Source: a virus
Reading direction: 5' to 3' (one strand)
IMG/VR virus record: IMGVR_UViG_3300022745_000030
Span: 1 to 64,000 of that record
DNA: 64,000 bases
The notes beneath the pieces were generated by a model. That model worked only from the letters and a program-made list of their open reading frames with translations. It ran no database searches and had not been told where the DNA came from. Shown piece by piece: positions 44,609-53,679 of this stretch. Within the stretch, counting starts at the first letter, position 1; every line of letters begins with the position of its first letter. A program made the translations under genes and the position numbers.

Positions 44609-44640
44609 AAGGTCACTGGAACCTAAATCCCAGTGACCTT
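44609..44640. terminator. Hairpin, probable terminator of clamp-loader operon
   Basis: AAGGTCACTG and CAGTGACCTT form a perfect 10-bp stem around a 12-nt loop, downstream of the clamp-loader stop. The T run on either strand is weak, so it may instead protect the mRNA end or act as a binding site. Confidence 0.5.
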
Positions 44641-44678
44641 CTCTGTAGGCCAAGGCAGATTACCTGGAGTCAGTATAC

Positions 44679-45620
44679 TCAGGCACCTTCGACGAAGTAA
44701 ACAATTTTCGCCAAAAATTCTGGACGCTTCCCGTCGAAGAACGGTTTCGACATGGCAGCCGCCAGCCGGGCAGCCCGTTTTCGGAACGTAGCCCGGTTAT
44801 CCCCCATGCACTTTTCCGCGTACTTGAGAATCATCCACCGGGCAGATTCGAGTTCTGAGTCCTGAATAGCCTGCACCGATCGATAGATTACTGACCATTC
44901 CGGCTTGTCCTTAATCAGTTCCCGGCACAGGTCAATCAGGTGCGGGGGTTCGTCCTTGGCGGACTCCACCAGGGCTTGCATTGCCTCGGTGGTGGACCCG
45001 GCTGCCACCCACTGCTCTGCCAGCACCAGGGCTTTCCGAGGCGATCCAGACGCCGCAACAGCCAGTTTCTCCAGCATGGTACCGCAGCACTTGGAGCCGT
45101 ACTCAGCGTAAAGCACGCTGTCCAGCATTTGCATCAGGTCGCGGTCTACCACGAAGTCCAGCTTGATGTGCGTGAGCCGGGTATTGAGCGCCTTGGCGAT
45201 CTTTTGGGGCTCGCTGGTAGCGACAAAGAAGTAGACGTGCTTTGGGGCATCCTCGAACATCTTCAAGAACGCCTGGGCAGCCGCTGCCGTGATCGAGTGG
45301 AACTCGTCCAAGATGTATACTTTGTGGTTGCCGATCAAAGGCCGCAGGTTGATGCGGGATTCGATCTCGCGGACGGTATCGATACCCCGAGAATCCGCCA
45401 CGTTGATCTCGGTAATCTCGCTGGGTACCGCGCCGATTTCCTTGGCTAGAATTCGGGCAAGGGTAGTCTTGCCGCAGCCGCTGGGTCCCGAGAACAGGAT
45501 CGCGTGAGGCACGTTCCCGGCTTTCAGGAATCCCTGCAACTGTTTGACGGCGGAAGGCTGCCCGACAACGCTATCGAAGTTGTTGGGTCGGTACTTTTTG
45601 TATAGTTCGCTGGTTGTCAT
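44679..45620 (-). CDS. Clamp loader ATPase (DnaX/RFC-like)
   Basis: 313 residues. P-loop GPSGCGKT (45-52), Walker B YILDEFH (about 102-108) and a sensor ATSEPQKI fit an AAA+ clamp loader. It would load the clamp encoded at 37444 for the family A polymerase. The start overlaps the previous stop by 4 nt. Confidence 0.92.
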   Translation of the reverse strand: MTTSELYKKYRPNNFDSVVGQPSAVKQLQGFLKAGNVPHAILFSGPSGCGKTTLARILAKEIGAVPSEITEINVADSRGIDTVREIESRINLRPLIGNHKVYILDEFHSITAAAAQAFLKMFEDAPKHVYFFVATSEPQKIAKALNTRLTHIKLDFVVDRDLMQMLDSVLYAEYGSKCCGTMLEKLAVAASGSPRKALVLAEQWVAAGSTTEAMQALVESAKDEPPHLIDLCRELIKDKPEWSVIYRSVQAIQDSELESARWMILKYAEKCMGDNRATFRKRAARLAAAMSKPFFDGKRPEFLAKIVYFVEGA

Positions 45621-46246
45621 ACGTCACTTTGAAAAGGAATGGTTTGTGGGTGCCCTTCGTATCGGTCGAGAATCTCTTCGATCCTCGCGTGCAGTCGATC
45701 GAGACTGGATTCGTTCCATAGCTCGTAATCGGAATACTTTGCCCGGCAAAGTTGCTCCGAGATGTGCGTATCTGAGGCGTTTTGTTCCTTACCGGGGCGT
45801 CGTACCCAGATAATGATTCCGCCGTGATCCCGGATGAAATTCACTTCGTTTTCGAAGCGAACATCACAGATCGCTAGGTATCGGGCATCCTTGGATCGCT
45901 GATCCATGATGTGTACCCAGCAATCAGGCCCGTGTATATCTCGCCCAGCTTCGGTGCCGACTTTCTTGAGATATTCCCGAACATCGGAGTAGGTTCGTTT
46001 CGCCATGTCCCAGCCCAGGCGATTGACTACATCCTGTAGTCGTTCGAAGGTCGCTGGTGCTGTGTCAGGATGGCTGACGCAGACCCAGGGATTGATTGCC
46101 CAGGCAGCATCGTAGACTGGGCTCGCGAATTGCCGCACAACGTAGCCGTACGTTGCGGCGAGGTATTCGCCACAAGCATTCTTGCCCGCGTTCTGGGCGC
46201 CGATGAATCCCACCATAGGTGGGATTCGTAGCGTCTGGTGTTTCAT
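45617..46246 (-). CDS. Deoxynucleoside monophosphate kinase
   Basis: 209 residues from the ATG at 46246. GAQNAGKN (16-23) is a P-loop with an unusual Asn before GK, and CDVRFENEVNFIRDHGG is the substrate-side motif of phage dNMP kinases. It would feed dNTP synthesis. It overlaps the HNH gene stop as ATGA, so the homing endonuclease may have inserted in its leader. Confidence 0.82.
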   Translation of the reverse strand: MKHQTLRIPPMVGFIGAQNAGKNACGEYLAATYGYVVRQFASPVYDAAWAINPWVCVSHPDTAPATFERLQDVVNRLGWDMAKRTYSDVREYLKKVGTEAGRDIHGPDCWVHIMDQRSKDARYLAICDVRFENEVNFIRDHGGIIIWVRRPGKEQNASDTHISEQLCRAKYSDYELWNESSLDRLHARIEEILDRYEGHPQTIPFQSDV

Positions 46247-46908
46247 TCTGAGTATGCCTTTTTGTTTGCGACCGGTGTTGTTAGCATCCGATCTGGGTTC
46301 CATTTCAGTTTACTGTATCTACCGTACAAGACCTGTAGGGGAATCCCAGTCACACGGCTCCAATGCGATAATGTTCTGGTTTCTCCCTTATACGTGATTC
46401 GTATCACGTTTCGTCGGTTTTCCGCTTGTTCTTGTCTTGTGGCCCATTTGCAGTTCGCTGGTGTATAATCCCCGTTCGTGTCGATTCTCTCTACGGTCAT
46501 GCCGGGACTTGGGGGATTGCCCATGTCCGCTAGAAATGCCAGGAAACCATTATTAGGATTATCCCAACTTTGGCATACCCGAATACCACGCCCACCATAG
46601 TTAGGCCAGGATGCGTTTTTAGGATTATTACACCTAGCCCGCATAGTTCTCCATACTTTGTAGAGGGGTGTCTTGGATAGTCCATGCGTTATACTTTCTT
46701 CTGCCGTGCGTTGATTTCTATAGCAGCCACAACTTTTTGTTTTACCGGAAACCACATTATCCGAATAGTAAATGGACAGGTCGCCGCACTGACATTCCGC
46801 CACTACAAGCCACTCTACTCTCTTGGGACGCACCCGGACGCGAAACGATGGACCGAGCACAGTCAATCTGCTACTAGAAGGGGTGACTATGCTCTTCGTT
46901 TTAATCAT
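46243..46908 (-). CDS. HNH homing endonuclease
   Basis: 221 residues from the ATG at 46908. YKVWRTMRARCNNPKNASW, NYGGRGIRVC and the HNH core PGMTVERIDTNGDYTPANCKWATRQEQA are typical of free-standing phage HNH enzymes. A Cys-rich N-terminal zinc part (CQCG, SCGCY) and a C-terminal NUMOD-like segment (THTLSHWSRVTGI-type) help DNA binding. The DNA here looks poorer in CCGGGTA words. It lies between polymerase and dNMP kinase genes, and probably cleaves an allele lacking it. Confidence 0.9.
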   Translation of the reverse strand: MIKTKSIVTPSSSRLTVLGPSFRVRVRPKRVEWLVVAECQCGDLSIYYSDNVVSGKTKSCGCYRNQRTAEESITHGLSKTPLYKVWRTMRARCNNPKNASWPNYGGRGIRVCQSWDNPNNGFLAFLADMGNPPSPGMTVERIDTNGDYTPANCKWATRQEQAENRRNVIRITYKGETRTLSHWSRVTGIPLQVLYGRYSKLKWNPDRMLTTPVANKKAYSE

Positions 46909-46927
46909 TGCTGATGCCACGTTTTTG

Positions 46928-48337
46928 TTATCCTTTATATGCTGTTTTATCGTACCAGGAGTCCCTGCCGACCTCAACCTCTACTTTTAAGTCCATAATG
47001 ATCCACTTCCACTTTGCTTGCAGGCTCGTTGTCATTATCCGAGTGGACATGGCAATGTAATCGTCCAGTTCGTCCAAAGCGACTTCTGATACCATGGAGT
47101 CGTGGATCTCTAAAATAGGTCTGGAACGCATACCTCTACGCTTTGCTTCTGCTTGAACATCAATTACGGCTTGCAGGAGACAGTGAAATGCAGAGCCCTG
47201 TACCGGGCTGTTGATGACCTCGTTTCTTTTCCAAACCCCGTGTACCCGGAACCCGGTAAGCGTCTCAAAGTAACCTTTTGTGCAGTACGAACGAAACCAG
47301 TCCTTCCGCCAGCGGTCATATACTGGAAACCGTTTACCCCAAAATGCTTCTTCTACCCGTTTGATATGCTGCACATAAGTATTAGGTGCGTAAACTACCC
47401 TACATTCTTCTCCCTCAGGAACCACACCTAGACTGGTAATACCTTTCGCGGCCAAATGCTCCAGTAAACCCATCTTCCGGGCGACCTTCCATAGTTGTTT
47501 CGCCATATCTACGTGGTAGTTACCGTACATAGCCGAAAAAACAAACCCGGACTTGGTTTCTTGGCGAATCTGTTTGAACTTCTTTGGGTTAGCTTGTCGG
47601 TAACCGTCTTCCAGCAAAAAGCACTCCACAGCCATGTCTGAGTGCATATCGTACCCAGATTCTAGGTAGTGCATCATCGTCGGGTCTTTGTGGTAGCACG
47701 CCGCGATATGCACTTCCAGTGCTGAGTAATCGATTTCCACAATCGCGAATCCCGGCGTCGGGACGATCGCCCCTTTGATGTGCTTCGCAACGAGAGGGTT
47801 TCGTGTGGGTAGGTTGTTCAGGTTCGGGGAATCCGCGCTTCCCCGATACGTGGTAACTGAGTGCAGGTTGATGAATCCGTGAATACGCCCATTGACGGTT
47901 TCCTTTCGCAAACCGTCAATATAGGTACCCTGCAACTTGTACAGCTTCTGGAGTGCCCGGTATGTTTCCAGGTAGTCATGGATGTTGTCGGGCACCTCAA
48001 GTTCGGCAATAACTTCGTCGTCAAACTTGTATTTGCCGGAACTCGATTTACCCAGATGCGGTACACCGAGTTCGTGGAATAGGATGTGGGCAAGCTGTGG
48101 CCTGGAATTGATGTTGGTTTCCTTGCCGAATCGCATTCGCTGGGCTTCGTACACTGGATGTTCCCGCAGCGTGGATTCCAGTTCCCGGATATTTTGCCGC
48201 ACCTCGATCTCAGAGGCATCCAGGCGTTCTAAACTGATCGGAATACCAATGCACTCCATTTCCGCAAGGGCTACTGCGCCCTTGTGAAACAGAGTGAAGG
48301 CTTCCTTGGTTGCTGGTCTGAGATCCTGTGCGTGCAT
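46928..48337 (-). CDS. Family A DNA polymerase, polymerase domain
   Basis: 469 residues from the ATG at 48337, in TAATG overlap with the upstream stop. Motif A EIDYSALEVH (201-210), motif B RQETKSGFVFSAMYG (258-272) and motif C IHDSMVS (HDS at 412-414, where HDE is usual). There is no exonuclease domain; that function is at 36233. It is the replicative polymerase of the phage. Confidence 0.93.
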   Translation of the reverse strand: MHAQDLRPATKEAFTLFHKGAVALAEMECIGIPISLERLDASEIEVRQNIRELESTLREHPVYEAQRMRFGKETNINSRPQLAHILFHELGVPHLGKSSSGKYKFDDEVIAELEVPDNIHDYLETYRALQKLYKLQGTYIDGLRKETVNGRIHGFINLHSVTTYRGSADSPNLNNLPTRNPLVAKHIKGAIVPTPGFAIVEIDYSALEVHIAACYHKDPTMMHYLESGYDMHSDMAVECFLLEDGYRQANPKKFKQIRQETKSGFVFSAMYGNYHVDMAKQLWKVARKMGLLEHLAAKGITSLGVVPEGEECRVVYAPNTYVQHIKRVEEAFWGKRFPVYDRWRKDWFRSYCTKGYFETLTGFRVHGVWKRNEVINSPVQGSAFHCLLQAVIDVQAEAKRRGMRSRPILEIHDSMVSEVALDELDDYIAMSTRIMTTSLQAKWKWIIMDLKVEVEVGRDSWYDKTAYKG

Positions 48338-48648
48338 TACTGCTTGATCTTTCCGATGATTCGCCCCTGCCAATCGCGTACAACCAATTCCCGACCCTCG
48401 GTAATCGTGTACTGTACGCGACCTTGCCAATCCTTGGCTACTGCTCCTGATTGTGTGCGTTGCAGGGTACCCTGTACCCTGCCCCGATCGTCTCGGATCG
48501 TTACGGATCTCTGAGGGAGATAGCCTTTGCCTGGGATGTACTTCATGGTTTCCCCGGACCAGCCGGTAGCCGCATAAAGCAGAAACGAGGTAAAGGCGAT
48601 ACCGTATACGATATACCCGAGACGGAAAAGATCGATTACCTTACTCAT
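48337..48648 (-). CDS. Small membrane protein with DWQGR repeats
   Basis: 103 residues from the ATG at 48648. One hydrophobic helix (about 8-28) is followed by a soluble part holding two copies of the DWQGR repeat (AVAKDWQGRVQYTI, LVVRDWQGRIIGKI) and a related RDDRGRV, which looks like a short beta-repeat outside or inside the membrane. Function unknown. Confidence 0.6.
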   Translation of the reverse strand: MSKVIDLFRLGYIVYGIAFTSFLLYAATGWSGETMKYIPGKGYLPQRSVTIRDDRGRVQGTLQRTQSGAVAKDWQGRVQYTITEGRELVVRDWQGRIIGKIKQ

Positions 48649-48790
48649 GGAGGGCTTCCCCATCGTAAAACCCACCAAGGTACGCGATGTTGGCAATCAC
48701 CGGCACAAAGCACGCCGCTATAGTAGGGTCGATGCAGTAAATCAGTGACCAGCCAACAGGCGCCAGAAATCCCACGGTGATGTGTTGCAT
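48641..48790 (-). CDS. Small membrane protein, 49 aa
   Basis: This very small gene encodes 49 residues with hydrophobic segments (GFLAPVGWSLIYCI and TIAACFVPVIANIAYLGGF). It starts 1 nt after the MazG-like stop with GAAAG upstream, and its TAA overlaps the next ATG by 8 nt, so translation is coupled on both sides. Function unknown. Confidence 0.7.
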   Translation of the reverse strand: MQHITVGFLAPVGWSLIYCIDPTIAACFVPVIANIAYLGGFYDGEALHE

Positions 48791-48791
48791 G

Positions 48792-49172
48792 TTAGAACTT
48801 CTTTCCGCCCTCGGCGTCTCGGTGTTCCTGGGTATGGTCTACCCGCACGGCGTTGTAATTCAACTTGTCTCTGATGATCCAGCCAATGTCGATTCCACGC
48901 GCCCCTGCGAGATCGAGTAGACGGATGATCGCGTCGGCGATCTCAACGTCCACCATTTCGTACTGAGGTAGTTTGTCGTCCATCAACCCCTTGCGAACGC
49001 CCTCGATCGCTTCCGATACCTCGGTCACCACAAGCGCCAGCTTGACGGTCACGTCCTTGGGATTCTTGGGGTCCATGTCGGTCCACCACTTTTTGTTCGC
49101 TGAGTGGATCTGCTCAGATACATCAGTAATCTCGTACGCCTGGATATCGAAAATTACTACATCACTATTCAT
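48792..49172 (-). CDS. MazG-like nucleotide pyrophosphohydrolase
   Basis: 126 residues from the ATG at 49172, in TAATG overlap with the helicase stop. TEVSEAIEGVRKG and VEIADAIIRLLDLAG carry the acidic Mg-binding pattern (ExxE... ExxD) of MazG-like enzymes. It may remove non-canonical or excess NTPs, or alter host ppGpp signalling. Confidence 0.8.
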   Translation of the reverse strand: MNSDVVIFDIQAYEITDVSEQIHSANKKWWTDMDPKNPKDVTVKLALVVTEVSEAIEGVRKGLMDDKLPQYEMVDVEIADAIIRLLDLAGARGIDIGWIIRDKLNYNAVRVDHTQEHRDAEGGKKF

Positions 49173-50554
49173 TACTTCACCCATTCCGAAATGATTGCGG
49201 GGCACCCTACTACCATGTTCCCAGCCACCCCGCAAATGTGGCTCGGGTTGTCTTTCTGTGACTCTTCCTCGCGGAGCACCACCCAGTTAAATCGGGTTAC
49301 CCCCATCTTTTTCTCGTACAGCGTGGCATTGATGCCAACTACCCCAGTGGGGTGATCCAAGATTCTTCGGTCGCCGTTGAAGTTCGTGGGTCCCAGGAGC
49401 CATGCGTCCATTCCGGCTGTATCCGCCTGGGTAGCCGTAAGATACAAGCAGTGAAACCGGGTAGAGGTAGCCCGCATTTCCATCCAGTTGTAGTTGATCC
49501 TTTCTCGCTGGTCTTTATGCGACGGCAGCCCTGCCATGATGTCCGCGTAGTCGGTAACCACGATATCGGGTACCCAGCCTTGATCGGCCCATCGCTCGAT
49601 CATTCCGGCTATGTCCCCGGCTGTAGTAGTGGCTGCACCTTTGCAGACTACTCGCAGTCGCTTGGTGTCGTCTTCTAGGGCTGCCTTGAGTTTGATTTTG
49701 GCTAACTCTTTGGTCATGCCTTGGCTGGTATAGTGCTCCCGATACTCCACTCGGGGCTCCTTACCTTCATATGTTAGCCCGGTCGGGATGCGGAACGATC
49801 CTGGCATTACCGGGTTCTTGGCTGCCTTATGCAGGAATCGACGTACTACCTGGGCTTGGCTCATGTCGCCCAGCGATATATACACCACCCGCTTCTTTGC
49901 CAGAATCCCTCGCCATGCGAGTTCAATGAGCCATGTCGATTTCCCACGCTTAGAAGGGGCCAGGAACGCTATGAATGAGTCCCGGCTAAGCATCGGACCA
50001 AAGAACTTGCCGAGTGCGCCAGGATACGCGATAAGAGGCTCAGGCGTGAAATTATCATACCCGGCATCGATCGCGTTATCGTCCTCGGCTAAAAATACCC
50101 CGTCTGTGGCTACCCCTACCTGGGGCCTGCGCCATGATTCGCTGAGGGCTGCCGCTTCCTCGATCTTTCCATTAGCTAGGGCTCCCTGGATTTTCTCCGC
50201 AAGGGATCGGGTGCTGTTTCTGAGCCCGATCTTGGCTATGAGTTCCACGGTGTATTCCGTAGAAGCCAAAGAATTGGGGTCCAGGGAGCCCACTAGCTTT
50301 CCAACAATATCGACTGTGTCTTTGTCTGCGGACCTTGCCCAGTCGGCAAACATGGCTGTAATGCCTGCTTGCCCTGGGGCTTCCTTGAACTGGTTGTAGT
50401 GCCGTACGCACCACCCGGCAACCACGTTAGACCATCGGGACGAGAAGACTTCCGGCTGCCACGTAGAAGCTACGGCTGCCAGGACCTGGGTATTCAGGCA
50501 CATGCCTACCAGGGCTAGTCGTTCGTCGTCTCCCGAATATCTAACGATGTCCAC
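49172..50554 (-). CDS. DnaB-like replicative helicase
   Basis: 460 residues. An N-terminal helical domain (1-145) is followed by the RecA-fold motor with P-loop APSKRGKST (199-207), ISLGDMSQAQVVRR (motif 1a/ B-like) and DIVVTDYADIMAG (Walker B). It unwinds DNA ahead of the family A polymerase and probably contacts the TOPRIM primase made nearby. Confidence 0.85.
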   Translation of the reverse strand: MDIVRYSGDDERLALVGMCLNTQVLAAVASTWQPEVFSSRWSNVVAGWCVRHYNQFKEAPGQAGITAMFADWARSADKDTVDIVGKLVGSLDPNSLASTEYTVELIAKIGLRNSTRSLAEKIQGALANGKIEEAAALSESWRRPQVGVATDGVFLAEDDNAIDAGYDNFTPEPLIAYPGALGKFFGPMLSRDSFIAFLAPSKRGKSTWLIELAWRGILAKKRVVYISLGDMSQAQVVRRFLHKAAKNPVMPGSFRIPTGLTYEGKEPRVEYREHYTSQGMTKELAKIKLKAALEDDTKRLRVVCKGAATTTAGDIAGMIERWADQGWVPDIVVTDYADIMAGLPSHKDQRERINYNWMEMRATSTRFHCLYLTATQADTAGMDAWLLGPTNFNGDRRILDHPTGVVGINATLYEKKMGVTRFNWVVLREEESQKDNPSHICGVAGNMVVGCPAIISEWVK

Positions 50555-50946
50555 AAGTTGCCTCTGTTTCCGTGTTCTCTGCGGTCTTCGCGTTCGGGGT
50601 CAAAGGTAGTGTAGGTTTCCCTGAATAGCTTCCCTGTCACTACCCACCGCACCACCTTTGTGCCCCGGAGCGTGGATTCGCGGTTTACCGTTGCCGTAGT
50701 TCCGGCTGCGTTGTGTCGGATCTTGAAAGTGGCATTGTTGACATCCTGCAAGATCCAGTCCAGTACGTGGTATTTACCATCCTCAACGTCATGGTACCAG
50801 AATATGCACTGATCGTAAACTATTTTCCCTGTTTTCTTGTCTACGAAGTGATTCAGTTCTACCAGATCGACGCTGCGATACTGGGTGCCGGGCAACTCGT
50901 ACGGTAAACCGCACAACAATGCAGCGATTATTCCTGTACGCCACAT
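50515..50946 (-). CDS. Possible exported hypothetical protein
   Basis: 143 residues with a short hydrophobic N-terminus (MWRTGIIAALLCGLPYELPG) that could be a signal peptide. The body has VDLVELNHF and CIFWYHDVEDGKYHVLDWILQ. It overlaps the helicase start by 40 nt. The family is not recognised with certainty. Confidence 0.6.
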   Translation of the reverse strand: MWRTGIIAALLCGLPYELPGTQYRSVDLVELNHFVDKKTGKIVYDQCIFWYHDVEDGKYHVLDWILQDVNNATFKIRHNAAGTTATVNRESTLRGTKVVRWVVTGKLFRETYTTFDPEREDRREHGNRGNLWTSLDIRETTND

Positions 50947-51350
50947 GGCATGCCGCTGTCGTACGTAAAGTGCTTGAACAAGTCGGCTGGCGTGCTTGGG
51001 CCGTACGAGGTCACATGCACACTACCATTAGCGTACATAGCTGTCACCATCAGTTTGTCGCCGCTGCTCTTGAGTTTCAGTACCAGCCCGACAGGGACGT
51101 GTAACTTGAGTTCCTCGACGGTGAACGGTCGGTAAGTCGGAGCGACTTTGTCCAGAATCGGTCGCATGTAACCGAACTCGGGATCATTTCCCAGTTCCGT
51201 AGAAAGGCATCCGGAAGATACCCGCACGCAGCCGCTGTTTGATTGATACGATTCACCGGGCTGTGGCTCCCGGAACGCGACCACTTTATACCCCTTTGGG
51301 CAATCGTGGGGCCAAGGGACTTGCTTAGGTGTTGTGACATATACTGGCAT
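50928..51350 (-). CDS. Hypothetical protein
   Basis: 140 residues from the ATG at 51350, with a Pro-rich N-terminus and a VPVGLVLKLKSSGDKLMVTAMY strand pair. It overlaps both neighbouring genes by about 20-25 nt. Function unknown. Confidence 0.6.
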   Translation of the reverse strand: MPVYVTTPKQVPWPHDCPKGYKVVAFREPQPGESYQSNSGCVRVSSGCLSTELGNDPEFGYMRPILDKVAPTYRPFTVEELKLHVPVGLVLKLKSSGDKLMVTAMYANGSVHVTSYGPSTPADLFKHFTYDSGMPCGVQE

Positions 51351-52221
51351 AATGTTCTCCGAATGCGAATTTTCGTAAAGCGTAAATCTCGGAATCGCTA
51401 GCAGATCCAGGGTCCTCGGCATCCAGGTTTACCCGAATGGTTTCCCCCGGAAACAGCGAAAGTTCTTGGGCCAAGGTATCTGCGATCTTTTGTGCTCGTT
51501 CCGAGTTGTCGAAAACCAGTATACGCCGAGGGATGCTCGCGATGATAGAAAATTGTGCGCGAGTGACCGAAGTTCCTAAAGTACCTACAGCACCAGGACC
51601 TACCCGGAGAACGTCAAATGGACCTTCCAGAACGATCGTAGTTTCTCGTATAAAGTCGATTCCATAGAGAATCCGCTTCTCGTCTAAGGACTTTTGATGC
51701 GGGGCAGCCGTCTGATACCTGGGCTCCTGCCCATGTGTAGCGCGGGAAGTCCAGGATACCGGGCGATTCTGGTAGTAGATGGGTAGGAATACGCGGAACG
51801 GGTACTCAGCCCAGGGTCCCAGCCCCCGGATGCCCCATACCTTTGTGCAGTATTCGGGGTCGAGTCCCCTCTGCTTCAAGTAAGCAATGTGAGTAGAATC
51901 GAGGTCGCATACGCCTCGGGGCTCGGTGTAGACTCCCGCATTCCCGGTATCCAGTGTGGGCGGGATATAGATGCGACCCCCGACAAGGAATTTCACCTCG
52001 GACCAGGGAGCCTTTGTCACGTCGAGTAGGAGCCGGGCTACGTTGAACCCGCCGCACTTATAGCAGTTCGCGCGGCTGCAATCGTTCTTGATACCTAGGT
52101 GATAGTTGCGAGAATAGCATCGGGGGCACTCTTCTAACTGCGTCCAGCCCGGTCGCCCGTGCTTTCGGTGGTTAGTATCGTACTTTACCCGATGCTCTTG
52201 CAGAAACTCGACTAGGTTCAT
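51325..52221 (-). CDS. TOPRIM primase-like protein
   Basis: 298 residues. An N-terminal zinc ribbon (CPRCYSRNYH, CYKCGG at about 34-58) and a TOPRIM domain (IVLEGPFDVLRVG carrying the Glu, then RILVFDNSERAQ) fit a DnaG-like primase. The second TOPRIM acidic pair is FDNSE rather than DxD, so catalysis may be altered. It starts in an ATGA overlap and sits next to the helicase genes. Confidence 0.8.
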   Translation of the reverse strand: MNLVEFLQEHRVKYDTNHRKHGRPGWTQLEECPRCYSRNYHLGIKNDCSRANCYKCGGFNVARLLLDVTKAPWSEVKFLVGGRIYIPPTLDTGNAGVYTEPRGVCDLDSTHIAYLKQRGLDPEYCTKVWGIRGLGPWAEYPFRVFLPIYYQNRPVSWTSRATHGQEPRYQTAAPHQKSLDEKRILYGIDFIRETTIVLEGPFDVLRVGPGAVGTLGTSVTRAQFSIIASIPRRILVFDNSERAQKIADTLAQELSLFPGETIRVNLDAEDPGSASDSEIYALRKFAFGEHYASICHNT

Positions 52222-52826
52222 TTCAGTTTATCGATGCAGTCTGAGATACAGGCATTGATTCGATCATCACTCACGCCCATGTTTCTGCCCCACGCTCGCA
52301 CGTAGGACCGGAATTCATGGCTATCCAGCACCAGCCTGCGGTGCCGGGGTGTGCCGTTCGGCTTGATGTCCCGGTACCACTCGATAGCGAAATCCCAGGC
52401 AGCCGGGAGTCGGCTCCAGATCATCATACCTACAAACACATCATCGCTGTAGGCTTGCAATTCACGCAAGAACAGCCGGTAGCGATCGAGAGCCTGTTGC
52501 ACATACTCTTCTGAGATGCCGTAGACCAGCGACCGGTTGACCATTTCCTTGGCTTCATCGGTCACTGGGTATCCAGATAGTTCTGGGTCCTGTTCAGCCT
52601 GGGCCATCAAGGTATCCAGGTTTCTTACCAGCCAAGGGCTGGAAGGGAAACTTGAGAAGTTCCGGGTGACGAAGGTGTACAGGAGTTCAGCCTTCTGCTC
52701 CCCCACTCGCTCCACGATCGTCTTCCAATCTTTTAGTTGCGACTTGCCGCTAGAGATTGGGTTGTACTGCAAGTGGAGCCCGGTTGCCTTTGATGGCTTT
52801 GCCGGTGTTTTTGGTATGAATCCCAT
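52218..52826 (-). CDS. Hypothetical replication-module protein
   Basis: 202 residues, helical, with a KAELLYTFVTRNFSSFPSSPWL segment. Placed between the primase and an EWPP-type gene, it may be a helicase loader or primase partner, but there is no diagnostic motif. Confidence 0.6.
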   Translation of the reverse strand: MGFIPKTPAKPSKATGLHLQYNPISSGKSQLKDWKTIVERVGEQKAELLYTFVTRNFSSFPSSPWLVRNLDTLMAQAEQDPELSGYPVTDEAKEMVNRSLVYGISEEYVQQALDRYRLFLRELQAYSDDVFVGMMIWSRLPAAWDFAIEWYRDIKPNGTPRHRRLVLDSHEFRSYVRAWGRNMGVSDDRINACISDCIDKLK

Positions 52827-52827
52827 G

Positions 52828-53679
52828 CTACTTGGCTCCCTGAATCCGGCGAGCGAACCTCCATGTCATTGCCCGTCCTTCGTCCCTTGGCGATATTACC
52901 ATAGGAACGTCGCCGCACCCGCCGTTAGCTACCTGACAAACGTATTGGTTGCGTGTCGTGTCGATTCCGATAGCCAGTAGTTTACGCTTGTACCACAAAT
53001 TACCGGTATCGCTCACTTCGATGATCGTACCCACGTCGTGTTGATCGATCGGACGAGAAGGATCTCTTTCCGGGGGGACTTCCTGGGTATCCTGCGGGGT
53101 AACTTCAACAAAGGCGTGCCGCCAACCTGTGCTATCCTCGTCTTGCCACCCGTGCGTCCAATCGGGAAAATACCCATAGATAGTGGACTTTTTCCAGTTC
53201 TCCAGCGGTTCTTTTTCATTGTCTGTGAACCACGCCTCTTTGCCCCAGTCTTCCGGCATTTGTGCCGGGCGCGTTTGAATCTTGGGCTCTGGCTTTGCTT
53301 CTGATGAGCACCAATAAACCGGAACGGCGTAGCCCCCATCACAGGTGACTAAGGTGCGGTCACTGGCTCGCAATCGTTTCAGTTGCACCCATGTGCCCCT
53401 GCGCCCGTCCAGACCATTTGCCCATGTAACACAGTCGAATGGGTGTTTATGCGTGGGTTTGCAGAACTTGACCCAGCCGCCGTCGCAGTACCCAGGAACA
53501 GGTGGATACACTACGTCCTCGCCCCATTCGACATCGAGTGGTATGCACTTGAACCAGTCGTCGCCGTTTTCGCGGATACGAATCATATCGTCAACCGAAG
53601 TGACCGCGATCATGTCGGCGCTTGGGTATAGGATTTTGACTCGATCGAATGCCTCTTGTGGGGCTAGCTTTTGGGTCAT
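52828..53679 (-). CDS. Paralogue of TPQEAF small-protein family
   Basis: 283 residues from the ATG at 53679, in ATGA overlap. It begins MTQKLAPQEAFDRVKILYPSADMI, and the same N-terminus recurs in the proteins at 60490 and 62521. It also carries a central DWGKEAWFTDN and later DVGTIIEVSD strands also seen in the 62521 protein. Function unknown; three paralogues in one genome suggest diversification. Confidence 0.7.
   Translation of the reverse strand: MTQKLAPQEAFDRVKILYPSADMIAVTSVDDMIRIRENGDDWFKCIPLDVEWGEDVVYPPVPGYCDGGWVKFCKPTHKHPFDCVTWANGLDGRRGTWVQLKRLRASDRTLVTCDGGYAVPVYWCSSEAKPEPKIQTRPAQMPEDWGKEAWFTDNEKEPLENWKKSTIYGYFPDWTHGWQDEDSTGWRHAFVEVTPQDTQEVPPERDPSRPIDQHDVGTIIEVSDTGNLWYKRKLLAIGIDTTRNQYVCQVANGGCGDVPMVISPRDEGRAMTWRFARRIQGAK

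Noticed and set aside
48338-48430. Upstream start of the DNA polymerase gene
   Set aside because: The ATG at 48337 overlaps the upstream stop as TAATG, and the extra 31 codons lie inside that gene.
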